Made by a program: the position numbers and the translations under genes | Notes under the pieces: generated by a model | Databases searched by the model: none | The model's input: the letters and a program-made list of their open reading frames with translations, nothing else | What the model was told of the DNA's origin: nothing | NCBI GenBank assembly: GCA_041391225.1 | Contig: JAWKOL010000020.1 | Span: 73,938-137,937, forward strand | Direction: 5' to 3' | DNA length: 64,000 nt | Origin: RI-153 sp041391225 | GTDB taxonomy: Bacteria; Chloroflexota; Anaerolineae; Caldilineales; Caldilineaceae | Shown: in pieces, positions 50,041 through 59,938 of the stretch | Position numbering within the stretch: position 1 is the stretch's first letter | How the letters are laid out: every line of letters starts with the position of its first letter

Positions 50041-51678
50041 CTACTGAGCCAGCCAGACCTCTTGGAGGTACGGATAACCTTCGGCGTCGAAACGCCAGCC
50101 CTGAACCGCGGGCGTCATCAGCATCACGCGGTCGTAGTTGTGGACAGGCAGCGCCAGCGCGTTTTCCATGATGATCTGCTGCGCCTGGGCGTAGAGATCG
50201 GCGCGGGCGTCGCGATCCAGTTCGCTGGCCGCGGCGTTGAGCGCGTTGTCCAGGTCATCGCTGCGGAAGCGGGCGAAGGCTGAGCCGCCATCGATGTTGG
50301 CCGAGTTGTACACAATGTTAAGCACGCCGGGATCGCTGCTCGTCCAGCCCATGTTGACCATGTTGTGGTTGCCCGCGCCGGCGAACTCGAAGACACCGGC
50401 GTCGTCCATCGTCATGATCTCCACCTCGAAGCCGGCTTCGGTAAGGTAGGCGGCCAGCAGTTCCATGAAGGCGCTTTCGTAGGCGGGGATGGCGGGGTAG
50501 GCAATGTGCAGCTTCTCGCCGTCCTTTTCGCGGATACCGTCACCGTCGCTATCCACCCAACCGGCCTCTTCCAGCAGCGCCTGCGCCTGGGCCAGATCGG
50601 GCTGGTAGAGCGCGGCAGCGTCGGGGTTGTAGCCGAAAGTAGACGGCGAAAGCACGTTGTGCGAGGCGGATTGCAGCCCGGCGAAGGCCACGCCCACCAG
50701 CTCCTCCTGGTTGACGGCGTAGATCATGGCCTGGCGCACGGCGAGATCGTCGGTGGGGGCGAGTTCGGCGTTGAGCATCATGTGCGAGGGCATCCCAGGC
50801 GCGGTGAAAGTCGCCACATTGAACGTCCCATCGGCGATCAGCGGCGATGCTTCCTGCGCGGCGGGATCTTCCACCACCTGCGCCTCGCCTGCTTCGAGGG
50901 CGCTCAGGCGCGCAGCCTGATCTGGCAGAACACGGAAGGTGACCCCGTCGAGCAACGTTGCACCGTCATTCGTGGCGAAATCCGGCGCCCAGGCGTAGTC
51001 GGGGTTGCGGGCCAGCGTGATGTGATCCTGGGGCGCCCACTCCACGAAGACGAAAGGACCGCTGCCCACGGGGTTCTGGGCAAGATCTTCGGCGGCGGGG
51101 GAGGGGATGCCCAGCCACGGCTGGCTCAGGTCTTCGAGGAAGCGCGGCTTGGGCGCGGCGAAGGTGACGGTCACTGTGTAGTCGTCCACGGCCACGGCGT
51201 CGGCGAAGTCGGCCAGTGCGGTCTGCGCTGCCGAGAAGTCGGTGATGGCCTGGATGCGCTGGAAGGCGTTGAGCACGGCGGCGGCGTTGAATGCTTCGCC
51301 GTCGTGGAAGGTGACGTCCTGGCGCAGGGTGAAGGTGAATTCCGTACCTTCGTCATTGACGGTCCACTCGGTGGCCAGGCCGGGGTGCAGCGAACCGTCG
51401 GGGGCCATGGTCACCAGGGTGTCGAAGATGCTCATCAGCACCAGGCGTTCGGCAATGTAGAAGGCAGCGGACGGATCGAGGGTCACCGGCTCGGTGGCCA
51501 GCCCCAGGACGAGAGATCCGCCGGTCATGGGGCCAGTGGGTGACGTGTCGGCGGGTGACGCGTCGGTGGGTGCGCTTGTTTCACCCGGGGCGGTCGGCGC
51601 AGCAGCAGGGGCGCAGGCGGCGAAGACGAAGAGTGCAACCGTCGCCACAAGAAACAGTCGGTATCGGTTCCAGTGCAT
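50041..51678 (-). CDS. ABC transporter substrate-binding lipoprotein (DppA/OppA family)
   Basis: A 545-residue extracytoplasmic binding protein. The signal peptide ends in lipobox VFAAC. A short Pro/Thr/Ala linker precedes the domain beginning GGSLVLGLATEPVTLDPSAAFYIAERLVLMSIFDTLV. Next come EWTVNDEGTEFTFTLRQDVTFHDGEAFNAAAVLNAFQRI and the central GPFVFVEWAPQDHITLARNPDYW-like block of family 5 peptide/nickel binding proteins. ATG 51678 is chosen because GAAAGGA lies upstream of it; an in-frame ATG at 51699 precedes that site. Ligand not predictable. Confidence 0.9.
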   Translation of the reverse strand: MHWNRYRLFLVATVALFVFAACAPAAAPTAPGETSAPTDASPADTSPTGPMTGGSLVLGLATEPVTLDPSAAFYIAERLVLMSIFDTLVTMAPDGSLHPGLATEWTVNDEGTEFTFTLRQDVTFHDGEAFNAAAVLNAFQRIQAITDFSAAQTALADFADAVAVDDYTVTVTFAAPKPRFLEDLSQPWLGIPSPAAEDLAQNPVGSGPFVFVEWAPQDHITLARNPDYAWAPDFATNDGATLLDGVTFRVLPDQAARLSALEAGEAQVVEDPAAQEASPLIADGTFNVATFTAPGMPSHMMLNAELAPTDDLAVRQAMIYAVNQEELVGVAFAGLQSASHNVLSPSTFGYNPDAAALYQPDLAQAQALLEEAGWVDSDGDGIREKDGEKLHIAYPAIPAYESAFMELLAAYLTEAGFEVEIMTMDDAGVFEFAGAGNHNMVNMGWTSSDPGVLNIVYNSANIDGGSAFARFRSDDLDNALNAAASELDRDARADLYAQAQQIIMENALALPVHNYDRVMLMTPAVQGWRFDAEGYPYLQEVWLAQ

Positions 51679-51740
51679 GGCAAGATGTCCTTTCGACATG
51701 AATCAGGATGGTGGAGGAGACTTGCATCAGCCCAACCACG

Positions 51741-51770
51741 AAAAAAAGCCATCTGTGGGAGCAGATGGCT
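51741..51770 (-). terminator. Terminator of the initiator tRNA gene
   Basis: An 8-bp stem AGCCATCT / AGATGGCT with an 8-nt loop, followed on the minus strand by a run of seven T (complement of 51741-51746 and neighbours). It lies 30 nt downstream of the tRNA. Confidence 0.85.
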
Positions 51771-51800
51771 TCTTTCGCAAACTGTCAATGTACTTTCAGG

Positions 51801-51872
<72 letters not shown>

Positions 51873-51883
51873 TCGATATTTCA

Positions 51884-51912
51884 ATACTAGCACTCAGCGC
51901 TGCTTCTGTCAA
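51884..51912 (-). promoter_or_regulatory. Promoter of the initiator tRNA gene
   Basis: On the minus strand TTGACA (51907-51912), a 17-nt spacer and TAGTAT (51884-51889), 12 nt before the mature 5' end. A near-consensus strong promoter. Confidence 0.8.
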
Positions 51913-51947
51913 ATTTAGCGGCTACCGAGCAGGTGTACTTCATGGCA

Positions 51948-52175
51948 TCAACGTGATAACCCCAGCCTGTCCAGCCAGAGTTGCCACCAGGCCCGGCTGA
52001 ACGTAGCAGGTTCCGTCATGGATGCAGCTACTTGCGCAGGTGACAACGTCTGCGTGGAAGAATCCGCTTCCGGCTCCGTCCCCAATACCACCAACACATC
52101 GTCGCCCGGCTGCATATAGCCAAGCTCCGAGCGGGCAATTTCTTCGACGTACTCGCGGCTGGATTTGTCAGCAGA
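51948..52175 (-). pseudogene. C-terminal fragment of an FtsB/DivIC-like septum protein
   Basis: The stretch SREYVEEIARSELGYMQPGDDVLVVL is the conserved C-terminal block of FtsB/DivIC (septum formation initiator) proteins. The N-terminal membrane helix and coiled coil that should precede it are missing. In the same place, in another frame, is the end of an unrelated membrane protein gene. The fragment ends in a normal tail (FSRAWWQLWLDRLGLSR, TGA 51948). Either a deletion joined two genes, or frame errors hide a fusion. It lies 75 nt upstream of the initiator tRNA. Confidence 0.55.
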
Positions 52176-52726
52176 AGAACGATGCCGCAGCCAAACAAGA
52201 TCAGCGCCGTACGATTCGCTTGAAGATCTTTGTAGATTGCCTTTGCCACAATCAGCAATAGGATCACAGCAGGAATGCCCAGCACTGGAATCCAAAGATA
52301 CCAGCCAATTTCCAAGATGTATGGCACCCATTGCCCCAAGAAGGCGTTCACACGCGCAAAAATGCCGTAGGTGTGTTCATGAATCTGAGCGGCGTCGTCT
52401 ATGCCAATGTAGACTAGCATCGCGCCCATCGCAATCCAAGCTCGATTGCTACGTCGATTGTCTTTTGGCCGGCGCGCCAGCAGCCAGGCGATAAGAAATG
52501 CGGCGATCCCTGCGGCCAGGTTCAATGTGCTATTCCACCACGTTACGAAGTTGCCCTCTTGATCCACATTCACCTGAAAACGGATAAATAATGGGCTGTA
52601 AGGAAAGAGGATCACAAAAACTAAATGACCAATGACGATCAACACAAGTGCTGTTAAGGTTACGGCAACTGTTCTGGCAATAAAGCGGTTGCTGAAGATG
52701 GTTTCCTCGAGAGATGGTGAATACAC
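52150..52726 (-). CDS. Unknown polytopic membrane protein, 3' end lost or fused
   Basis: ATG 52726. About 185 residues carry five hydrophobic segments (TVAVTLTALVLIVIGHLVFVILF, NLAAGIAAFLIAWLLA, AWIAMGAMLVYIGIDDAAQIHEH, ILEIGWYLWIPVLGIPAVILLLIVA, TALILFGCGIVLLLTN). The GIDDAAQIHEHTYG motif between helices has polar residues that could bind a ligand. After TNPAA the frame runs into sequence whose other frame codes for the FtsB-like fragment, so the natural end is lost. No family recognised. The codon pattern and lower GC in the upstream gap differ from the neighbours. Confidence 0.55.
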
Positions 52727-52937
52727 GTAACAAACCTCCGGTCCAAATATACAATCTATTCAGGCTTCATTCAGGCTGCGTCTACATACGTAAGTTAAAT
52801 GTTGGGTCACACAAAAGTCTATTACAGTCAAAATCCGGTGTCAACCAGCTTTACATTAGAATTCCAGAGCAAACTGAGGCACAATCGTATAAAGTTGTCT
52901 ATATTTTATTGGCTCAAGCGTGGATCAGGAATCTGAT

Positions 52938-53591
52938 ATGACCAACACTGCCTACTTTGCCACCCCACCCTATCGCATCGAAACCGAGCGGACCGTGCTG
53001 CGCTGTTGGCAGCCGACCGACGCGCCGCTGCTCAAAGCGGCCATCGACGCCAGCCTCGATCACCTGCGCCCGTGGATGCCCTGGGCGATGAGTGAGCCGG
53101 AGGACGTGTCGTACAAGGTTGCACGCCTGCGCCGCTGGCGCGCCAACTTCGATCTGGACAAGGATTACATCTACGGGATCTTCAACCAAGACGAAAGTGC
53201 GGTGTTGGGAGGAACGGGGTTACACACGCGGCTGGGAAAAAACGCGTTTGAAATAGGGTACTGGATCCATGCCGACTACATCAACCGCGGATTGGCGACG
53301 GAGATCTCGGCAGCGTTGACGCGTGTGGCCTTTTCGTTGCCGCAGATCGACCGCGTGGAGATCCACTGCGACCCCGACAACGTGCGCAGCGCCTCGGTGC
53401 CGCGCAAACTTGGCTACCGGCATGAGGCTACGTTGCGTCGTCGCGCCGTCCGCTCCGATGGGCAACCGCGCGACACGATGCTCTGGTCCATCTTCGCGCA
53501 TGAGTTCGCCAAATCGTCGGCGGCGTCGGTGCAGGTGAGATTGTACGATATCCTCGGCGCAGAGATGACCCTCAATCGCCCAATCTCCTAA
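52938..53591 (+). CDS. GNAT acetyltransferase, RimJ/RimL type
   Basis: A 217-residue N-acetyltransferase. TERTVLRCWQPTDAPLLKAAI is the usual RimJ/L opening. It is followed by YGIFNQDESAVLGGTGLH, AFEIGYWIHADYINRGLATEISAALTRVAF (acetyl-CoA loop) and RVEIHCDPDNVRSASVPRKLGYRHEATLRR. Target may be a protein N-terminus or a small amine. ATG at 52938 is supported by the start of homology. The C-terminal residues LNRPIS and TAA stop derive from an octamer tandem repeat (53573-53606). The 52727-52937 gap is AT-richer and shows no other gene. Confidence 0.85.
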   Translation: MTNTAYFATPPYRIETERTVLRCWQPTDAPLLKAAIDASLDHLRPWMPWAMSEPEDVSYKVARLRRWRANFDLDKDYIYGIFNQDESAVLGGTGLHTRLGKNAFEIGYWIHADYINRGLATEISAALTRVAFSLPQIDRVEIHCDPDNVRSASVPRKLGYRHEATLRRRAVRSDGQPRDTMLWSIFAHEFAKSSAASVQVRLYDILGAEMTLNRPIS

Positions 53592-53606
53592 TCGCCCAAT
53601 CTCTAA
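53573..53606. repeat. Octamer tandem repeat covering the GNAT stop codon
   Basis: Four consecutive 8-mers CAATCGCC CAATCTCC TAATCGCC CAATCTCT. The TAA stop of the GNAT gene is in the third unit. The wording matches one arm of the palindrome at 33379-33603, here without a partner arm. Confidence 0.65.
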
Positions 53607-53651
53607 GCCTCACCTTGCCGAGACTAAGCTCAAGCGGGGTACTCAGCAGAA

Positions 53652-54512
53652 TCACCCCTGGCTAAACAGATCGTACGCGCCCAACAGCGCGGCCGTCTCT
53701 CCCAACTCGCCGCGACGGATCGGAACCGCCATCTCCGCCTGCATGGCCACGCCGAAGAGATCGAAGGCGTTGGCGATACCACCCAGCACCACGAGACCAT
53801 CCGCCCCAAACGCCGTTGCCAGTGGACGCATGAAGACGCCCAGATCACGGCCAAATTCGGCAAAGATCCGGCGTAGGACAGCGTTGTCCGCGTGCGCCAG
53901 ATCGGCGGCGCGGACACTGTCCACCGCTATCTCCGCGGCGTGACAACGGCCAAGCAGGCCGCGGATCGAGAAAACGTCGTCGGCCTGCGTCCCCTCGAAC
54001 AAAAGCGGATAGATCCAGCCATTGGGTGGCACACCCGGTCCGCCGATCTGCGGGACGCCGCCGATGAGAAAGGCCGATCCGCTGCCTGTCCCCAAGGTAA
54101 GGCCAATCAACCGGTGCAGCCCGCGCCCCGCCCCGAAACGCGCCTCGCCCACGATGGCGGCCTCGGCGTCGTTGCGAAAGCGGACGTTCAGGTCAAGCAT
54201 GCCCAGGCGCCGCCGCAGCGCATCGCCCACATTGCAGCCATAGATCGACTCGAACTTCTCCACACCACGAATCCGCGACACGCCGCGCTCGTATTCAAAC
54301 GGCCCTGGGAAACCCATCGCCACGCCATCCAACGAAGTGGTCGCCGAAAGGTGTGCTTGCACAATCGCGGCCAGCGTTCCCAGGATCACGTCGGCGCCGG
54401 CCTGGCTGTCGATGCGCGTTTGCGCGATGTCGCCGCGCACCGCGCCGTCTGTCACCAGTGCGCTCTTCACCGAAGTACCGCCCACATCCAAGGCAACCAC
54501 GTTGACGCTCAT
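53652..54512 (-). CDS. ROK-family sugar kinase
   Basis: A 286-residue kinase. ALDVGGTSVKSALV is the phosphate-1 loop of the ROK/hexokinase fold. GVAMGFPGPFEYERGV, FRNDAEAAIVGEARFGAGRG and GLTLGTGSGSAFLIGG follow. The usual ROK zinc-binding CxCGxxGC motif is not evident, so the enzyme may lack the structural zinc. The gene directly follows and overlaps (ATGA) the mannose-6-phosphate isomerase gene, suggesting phosphorylation of mannose, fructose or another hexose. Ends at TGA 53652. Confidence 0.8.
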   Translation of the reverse strand: MSVNVVALDVGGTSVKSALVTDGAVRGDIAQTRIDSQAGADVILGTLAAIVQAHLSATTSLDGVAMGFPGPFEYERGVSRIRGVEKFESIYGCNVGDALRRRLGMLDLNVRFRNDAEAAIVGEARFGAGRGLHRLIGLTLGTGSGSAFLIGGVPQIGGPGVPPNGWIYPLLFEGTQADDVFSIRGLLGRCHAAEIAVDSVRAADLAHADNAVLRRIFAEFGRDLGVFMRPLATAFGADGLVVLGGIANAFDLFGVAMQAEMAVPIRRGELGETAALLGAYDLFSQG

Positions 54513-56299
54513 GCTTCGCTGTCCTCCGGTTTGAGGAAGGCGCACACCACGTAGGCGCGGCCTTCACCTTCGTTGATCAGCCGATACGCGCCCGCCGCCG
54601 CGGGGACCACGAAGGTTTCGGCGTAGTTGAAGCGCCGACGCATGCCCTGTTCCGTCTCCAAGATCACCGATGTGCCTTCCACCAGGCTCATCACGTGGGG
54701 CGATCCGCTGGTTTCGGCGCTGATCTCGCGGTCGAACTCGTAGCGGCAGACGTCGTAGAAATGATCGGGGTGGGTGGGCAGGTGTACGAAACGCCAATCG
54801 TCGTCTTCCGCCAGGATTTCGGGGCGGCTGATCAGTTCGGCCTGCACGCGTTCACCTTTGCGCTCGAAGTTGAGGTTGGCGAACCCCCGTTCCAGGTTCA
54901 GCGGGCGCGGCCTGCCGTCGAGATCGAGGCGCATCCAATCGTAGAGTTTGAAGGTGAAGATGTAGGGCGTGGCGCTGATTTCCAACACGAGGATGCCCTT
55001 CCCCGAGCAGTGGATGGTGCCATGCGGGATGAGAAAGAGATCGTGCTTGTGCGCCGGCTCGTTGTTGACAAACCGATCCACGTCCACAGGCGAGGATTCG
55101 GCGAAACTGCGTTCTAGTTCAGCGCGGAACTCGCCAGGATCGATATCGTCCTGGAAGCCGAGGTAGACACGTGAATCAGGCTCACAGTCGAGGATGTAGT
55201 AGGTCTCGTCTTGCGTGAACGTTTCGCCGAAGTGCTCGCGGATGAAATCTGGCCGCGGGTGTACCTGCACCGACAGGTTCTGCCCGTCCACCGTATCGAG
55301 GAAATCGAAACGGATGGGGAATTCATAGCCGAAGCGGGCGGCGCTGTCGCCCAGCACTTCGGGGTGATTGTGATACATGAGGCAGTCGAACGAAACTTCG
55401 AGGAGCAGCCCGCTACTCTCGAAGAGCAAGCCGTTCTCGGGGGCGATCAACTCGAAAGACCAAGCGTAGTTGGGTACATCCCGCGGCAGTTGAGGGATGT
55501 TGCGTTCGATCCAATGGCCGCCCCACACCCCCGGCTCGAACCAGGGGCGCACGCGGAAGCAATTGTGCGCCATGCGGTTGAGACCGGCGCGCAGATCATG
55601 GCCCGCCATCCACGTCGGCTCGTCGGGGCGTTGACCGTCGATCATGATGTCCCCGTAGGAGAGGATGTGCGCCTTGTGCGCGTTGAGCACAGGCCAATCT
55701 ACAAAGTAGAAGCGTTTGTATTGGGGCTTGGGGGGGATAGGTTTACTCGCACCCAGGTTGCGCACCTGTCCGGCGCGGCTGCGAAACTGTAGCTCGTTCT
55801 TGGGCAGGTCTACGTAGAGGGTGAGGCCATACCACCCCGCCAGCGCCGCGCCGCAGCCGTAGAGGATCGACATATCCGCTTCAGGATCAGGTTGCAGCGC
55901 CGCCAGCCTGGCCGGATCGAAGAAATCAGCCAGCGCGCCGGTGAAACGAGTGCCGAAGATTGGATCATCGCCGCCGAGGAAAGGTTCGATCATGGCGGCG
56001 ATATCGGCTTCGGGCCGCAGCGCCCGCGACACATCGATCCACGACACAACCAGATCGCGAGCACGCAAGGAAGCGTCCAGCCGTTTTTGAAAGTCGAGCC
56101 AGAAGATGCCCACGTAGCCGTCGATCACCACTGTATGTTCACGCACCAGGCGCTTTGCCAACGATCCAAAGCCCAAGTTGATCTTCTCCGGCCCGATGTC
56201 AAAGCCAGGATAGATACCGTATTGTGCTGTCTCCGCCGGCGTGTGGTAGGCCGACATGAGATCCTGTGTCGTCTTACGCCAGCTTGGTGGCTGTACCAC
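54509..56299 (-). CDS. Class I mannose-6-phosphate isomerase with extra N-terminal domain
   Basis: A 596-residue protein. The C-terminal 330 residues form a type I phosphomannose isomerase, interconverting mannose-6-P and fructose-6-P. Blocks: LSVQVHPRPDFI (zinc Gln/His), ETYYILDCE (Glu) and LIPHGTIHCSGKGILVLEIS (His). The N-terminal 260 residues are extra. VVIDGYVGIFWLDFQKRL with a downstream YVDLPKNELQFRSRAG resembles a uridine-kinase-like P-loop fold whose Walker A is degenerate. I chose GTG 56299 (GAGGAC 8 nt upstream). ATG 56257 is an alternative. It overlaps the ROK kinase start. Confidence 0.8.
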   Translation of the reverse strand: MVQPPSWRKTTQDLMSAYHTPAETAQYGIYPGFDIGPEKINLGFGSLAKRLVREHTVVIDGYVGIFWLDFQKRLDASLRARDLVVSWIDVSRALRPEADIAAMIEPFLGGDDPIFGTRFTGALADFFDPARLAALQPDPEADMSILYGCGAALAGWYGLTLYVDLPKNELQFRSRAGQVRNLGASKPIPPKPQYKRFYFVDWPVLNAHKAHILSYGDIMIDGQRPDEPTWMAGHDLRAGLNRMAHNCFRVRPWFEPGVWGGHWIERNIPQLPRDVPNYAWSFELIAPENGLLFESSGLLLEVSFDCLMYHNHPEVLGDSAARFGYEFPIRFDFLDTVDGQNLSVQVHPRPDFIREHFGETFTQDETYYILDCEPDSRVYLGFQDDIDPGEFRAELERSFAESSPVDVDRFVNNEPAHKHDLFLIPHGTIHCSGKGILVLEISATPYIFTFKLYDWMRLDLDGRPRPLNLERGFANLNFERKGERVQAELISRPEILAEDDDWRFVHLPTHPDHFYDVCRYEFDREISAETSGSPHVMSLVEGTSVILETEQGMRRRFNYAETFVVPAAAGAYRLINEGEGRAYVVCAFLKPEDSEA

Positions 56300-56332
56300 G
56301 GTGAAGTCCTCTTCTATGCTTCTTGGTAAGTA

Positions 56333-56435
56333 CAGCAGAAGACAGAATTGATCCACGAAGGCACACGAAGAACCACGAAGGCAGAGGCAGAGAAAGCAGA
56401 AGATGGAGTTCGTGGATCAATTCTGCCTTCTGCTG
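56333..56435. repeat. Palindrome with 27-bp arms, CACGAAG family
   Basis: Arms 56333-56359 and 56409-56435 pair with one mismatch; they contain GAATTGATCCACGAA. Inward come GGCACACGAAGAACCACGAAG and GGCAGAGGCAGAG tandem units. It lies between the M14 peptidase stop and the isomerase start, and is the closest relative of 1631-1824. Confidence 0.9.
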
Positions 56436-56439
56436 GATG

Positions 56440-59400
56440 CTAACCATCGATCTTTCGCTCACGATGGAAACGGATCGTGATGCGGCCGTCTGCGCGGGTG
56501 ACGATCTGCCGCTGCACGGGCTGCGCCGAGCCGGCCAGCAGCCGCAGCATGGCCACATCGGCGGCGTGGTGGGCGACGGCGCATTCGGCCAGGAATGCAG
56601 CCTGCGCTGTCTCGTCGGGGACTTCGGTCACCCACTCGAAGCGGGTGATGGCCGGGTAGCGGCCTGCAAAGCCACGCCGAAGCGGTTGGGCGCTGCGATC
56701 AAGTCCGCGAAAAAAGAATAACATGTCGTTGTGGGTCTGCAAAGGGGAAAAATCAGGCGACCAGCGATGGCCGTAGGTGTGGTAGCGGTTGAGCCAATAC
56801 TGATTGCGCTCGTGCAGCCAGGGGATCTGCGCCACCGCCGCGGAAACAGCATCACGCAGCGCGGCGGCGGGCTGTTCGTCATCTGCGGCGAAGGTGATGA
56901 TGCCGTAGAGCATCGCCTGCACCATGTGGTACGAAACCGCGAAGCGGGGCGGCGAATTGTAGCCGGCGAAGGGCTGACACCATTCGTGCGAGGGGACGCC
57001 GTGGTTGTCGACGATGGCGTCGGGCAGCCAGGCCGACCAGGCTGTGCGCCGGAAGGTGGCTTCGCCGAAGAGCGTATCCGGGTTAAACGTATCTTGCGAA
57101 AACTCCTTGCCGGCGGCGTTGAAGCGGGCGGCGTGGTGTTTCCAGCGCGGATGCTCCGTCATCAACTGGTAGTGAAAGGCCGCGCCGTCGGGGTTTGCCA
57201 GGGGAAGAACGACCAAGTTGACGCGGGCAAGTATGTCCCGCTGCGTGGGATCGTCGACGAGATCGCGTACCAAAGCAAGGACAGCGTTGGTGCTGGAAAC
57301 TTCGTTGGCGTGATGACGGGCGATAAGCATGGCTGTTGGCTTTTGCTGCGCCAGTTTGTGGCGAGAGCGGTGTGTCTGTCCACTGTGCAGGGGCAGCGTC
57401 ACGTCGATGGCGTAGCCCGGTCGGCCCTGGTAGGTGCGCCCCAATTGCCACACCGAGACGCCGGGCAACCGTGACACGTCGGGCAGGATCGCTTCCAATT
57501 GGCGCGGGGCGATGACGTCGGACGTTGGATCGTGGGCAGGTTCGGGTGGCCGCGGCAGAGGACCTACTTCGGAAACGCCAAGATCTACGCATTCCTCCGC
57601 CGCGCCGGCAGCAAACTGCACGGTCACGGCTACATTCGAGGCGAAGTGGATGGGCGCCAGCGCCGCCCGCCGCGCCAGGACACGCGCCGCCAGCCGCGCC
57701 GAGGCAGCGTTGGCGTATTCGGCGCGTACAGTCACCGATTCCACGGCGTCGCCGTGTGCGTTCAACGTGAGCGAGGCCAGGCGGATGCGCTCGGGCTTGG
57801 GCATGTCGTTTCGGTGGCCCACAACCAGATCCAGGGGTGGCAGATAGCGCGGCATGGACCAGGCGCGTAGCGTCACCACGGCGCGCGGTGACGATTGAAG
57901 AACCTGCTCGCCCTTGGCATCGTAGAAATCGTGAATCAGGGGCATCACCTGGCCGGCTGCGGTGATGGGTTGGCCGCAGAACTGCTCACCCAACGCGGCC
58001 ACGTAGTCGAGGGAGTTGAAGTAGATGTCCTCGTGCAGCGCTTCGCCCACGGAAACAAACTCTTGGTGGACGCCCAGCGGTTCGTCGGGCCAGCCGAAGA
58101 AGCCGTCCACCTGCAACGATTCGAAGTACGGTTCCCAGTCGGGCGTCGGGCGTCCGCGGCTCACGGCGAGCACGTGGCTGCGCAAGGAAGGCAACACGCT
58201 CTGCTGGTAGAAATCCCAGAACAGCGCTTCGTCGGTGCGCACCGGCCACACGTAGCGCCGGCCATCGCCCCAATCGACCACAATGCCGCCCGCGCTGGGA
58301 TGCACCAAACCGGCGTCGTCCATGCCGACCAGGTAAGGGTGCTCGTCCCAGAGCAGGGAGAGCGCGGCACGGTGAACGATGTCACCTGCGGCGTTGTAGG
58401 CAATGATCTGGTAGACGCGACGGGGATCGGCAGGATCTGGATCGACCATGTCGAAGTGGATCTGGTGCAGTTCAAGGTCCAGCCGCTGCGCCAACAGTTC
58501 GTCGGCGGGGTAGATTTCTTGCAGCCAGCGGTGCGGCAGATCGAGCCAATGCGCCGCCGGATCCGTGGGGCGAAAGGCGGCGAAACGCAGATCGACACGC
58601 GCAACGTCGTGTGCGGCGAGCTGCGGGATCTCGTCTTCGAGCAGCCAGGCCAACCCCGCTTTGTGGACAGGCAACACCTGCACACGGACGCCGTTGTCCA
58701 TGCTTTCGGCGATTTCGGCGGCGAGTTTGTCGCGTAATGGGCGCGGCGCGCTACAGAAAACGGTGACGCGCTGCGGCGCCGAGCGCTTTTGCAGCCTGGG
58801 TCGTACTTTGCGCGTCCACGTGCGGCGGAGGCGTCCGGCATGGTCGAGCCGATCCGGCGGATTCCACGAGAGGCGGAAGGATTCGCAACGCATATCGCTA
58901 ATGTCGTCGACGTGGATGTGCTTGCCCGCCTGCACTTCGGCCAGGGCCAACCATTCCTGTGGCCGCCGAGCGTGGATGAGATCACCAATGCTGACGACAA
59001 GGGCGCCCAGCGTGCGCGTGCTCTCTTCGTAGCGTTGGCTCAGGCGATCCAGGTATGGGTAGACTTCGGCAAGGTGACGGGCCGAGGTTGGGTCCAGAGT
59101 AAGGTGGGTGTTTTGAGGGTGCAATCGCTCCATCGCAGCAGTCGAAGCCCAGGCGCAGCGAGTATTCGGCGTCGCCGTCGCGGTTGAGGGGATCGTCCGC
59201 AGCGAAGGCGATGGGCAGCGTGAGTCCGTTCGTCTCCAGCCCGAGGCGTGCGGCCAAATCCACGGCGGCCATGCCGGTGTCGGCATCGGTATCCGGCCCA
59301 AGGATCAGCCGGAAGCGGCTGTCAGCGCGGGCAAAGCCATCGGCAGCAGGATGGAAAAGCCCGGCAGGCGCGCATTCAAAGAGCGTCGCCAAATCGGGTG

Positions 59401-59881
59401 TGCCTGCTTGCGGTGCGGGGGGATCGGGCTGCGCAAGCGGCGATGTGCCGTGGGCGGCGGCCAGCCGGTTGATCATCGAAGCCAGCGCGGCGGCATCTAT
59501 GGCGTGGATGCGCAGGGCGCGGTGCGCGTTGTCGGTGAGCCAGGCGATCTCGACGCCGTCTTCGTCATGAGCGGGCGTCTGCACCGTCAGTTCGGCCCAG
59601 GGTATACGGTCCACGCGCGGGGGGGCGTCCCCGACGCTGAGCAGGAGCGGGATCTGCCAATCCTGCACGGCGTCCAGTTTCACGGCTAATGGCAGGCGCA
59701 ACGCGGGCGATTCTAGTCCTATGCGGGCTGCGAGATTGGCGGCTGCGGCCCACACCGCTGGTGAAAACCGTTCCGGGGTCAGGACGACGATACAGGCAGC
59801 GACGCCATCCACGGCGCCGTCGTGGTTGTTATCGAGGAGCACGCCCGTGGGCGTGAAGCTCCATAAAAACGAGAGATTCAA
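56440..59881 (-). CDS. Very large M14-family zinc carboxypeptidase-like protein, one frameshift
   Basis: About 1,147 codons. The C-terminal 350 residues are the peptidase: IARHHANEVSSTNAVL (zinc His and Glu), VVLPLANPDGAAFHYQ, DAIVDNHGVPSHEW (third metal His) and a tail with RRGFAGRYPAITRFEW. The upstream 800 residues include repeated N-terminal sections with LDNNHDGAVDGVAAC, TLTPERFSP and other alpha/beta blocks; no signal peptide is visible. A frame break near 59140 separates the first 245 residues from the rest. The DNNHDG and PDTDAD elements could bind calcium. The N-terminal TTG start is uncertain. Substrate is unknown; M14 relatives cleave peptides or cell-wall amides. Confidence 0.72.
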
Positions 59882-59938
59882 AGTGGGGCTCCAGATTGGA
59901 AGATGACGACAGGCGACCGACGACGGACGACCGCCGTC

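Noticed and set aside
48257..51678. Complete oligopeptide transporter
   Set aside because: Binding protein and both permeases are present, but no Dpp/Opp-type ATPase gene is adjacent, so the system is incomplete here.
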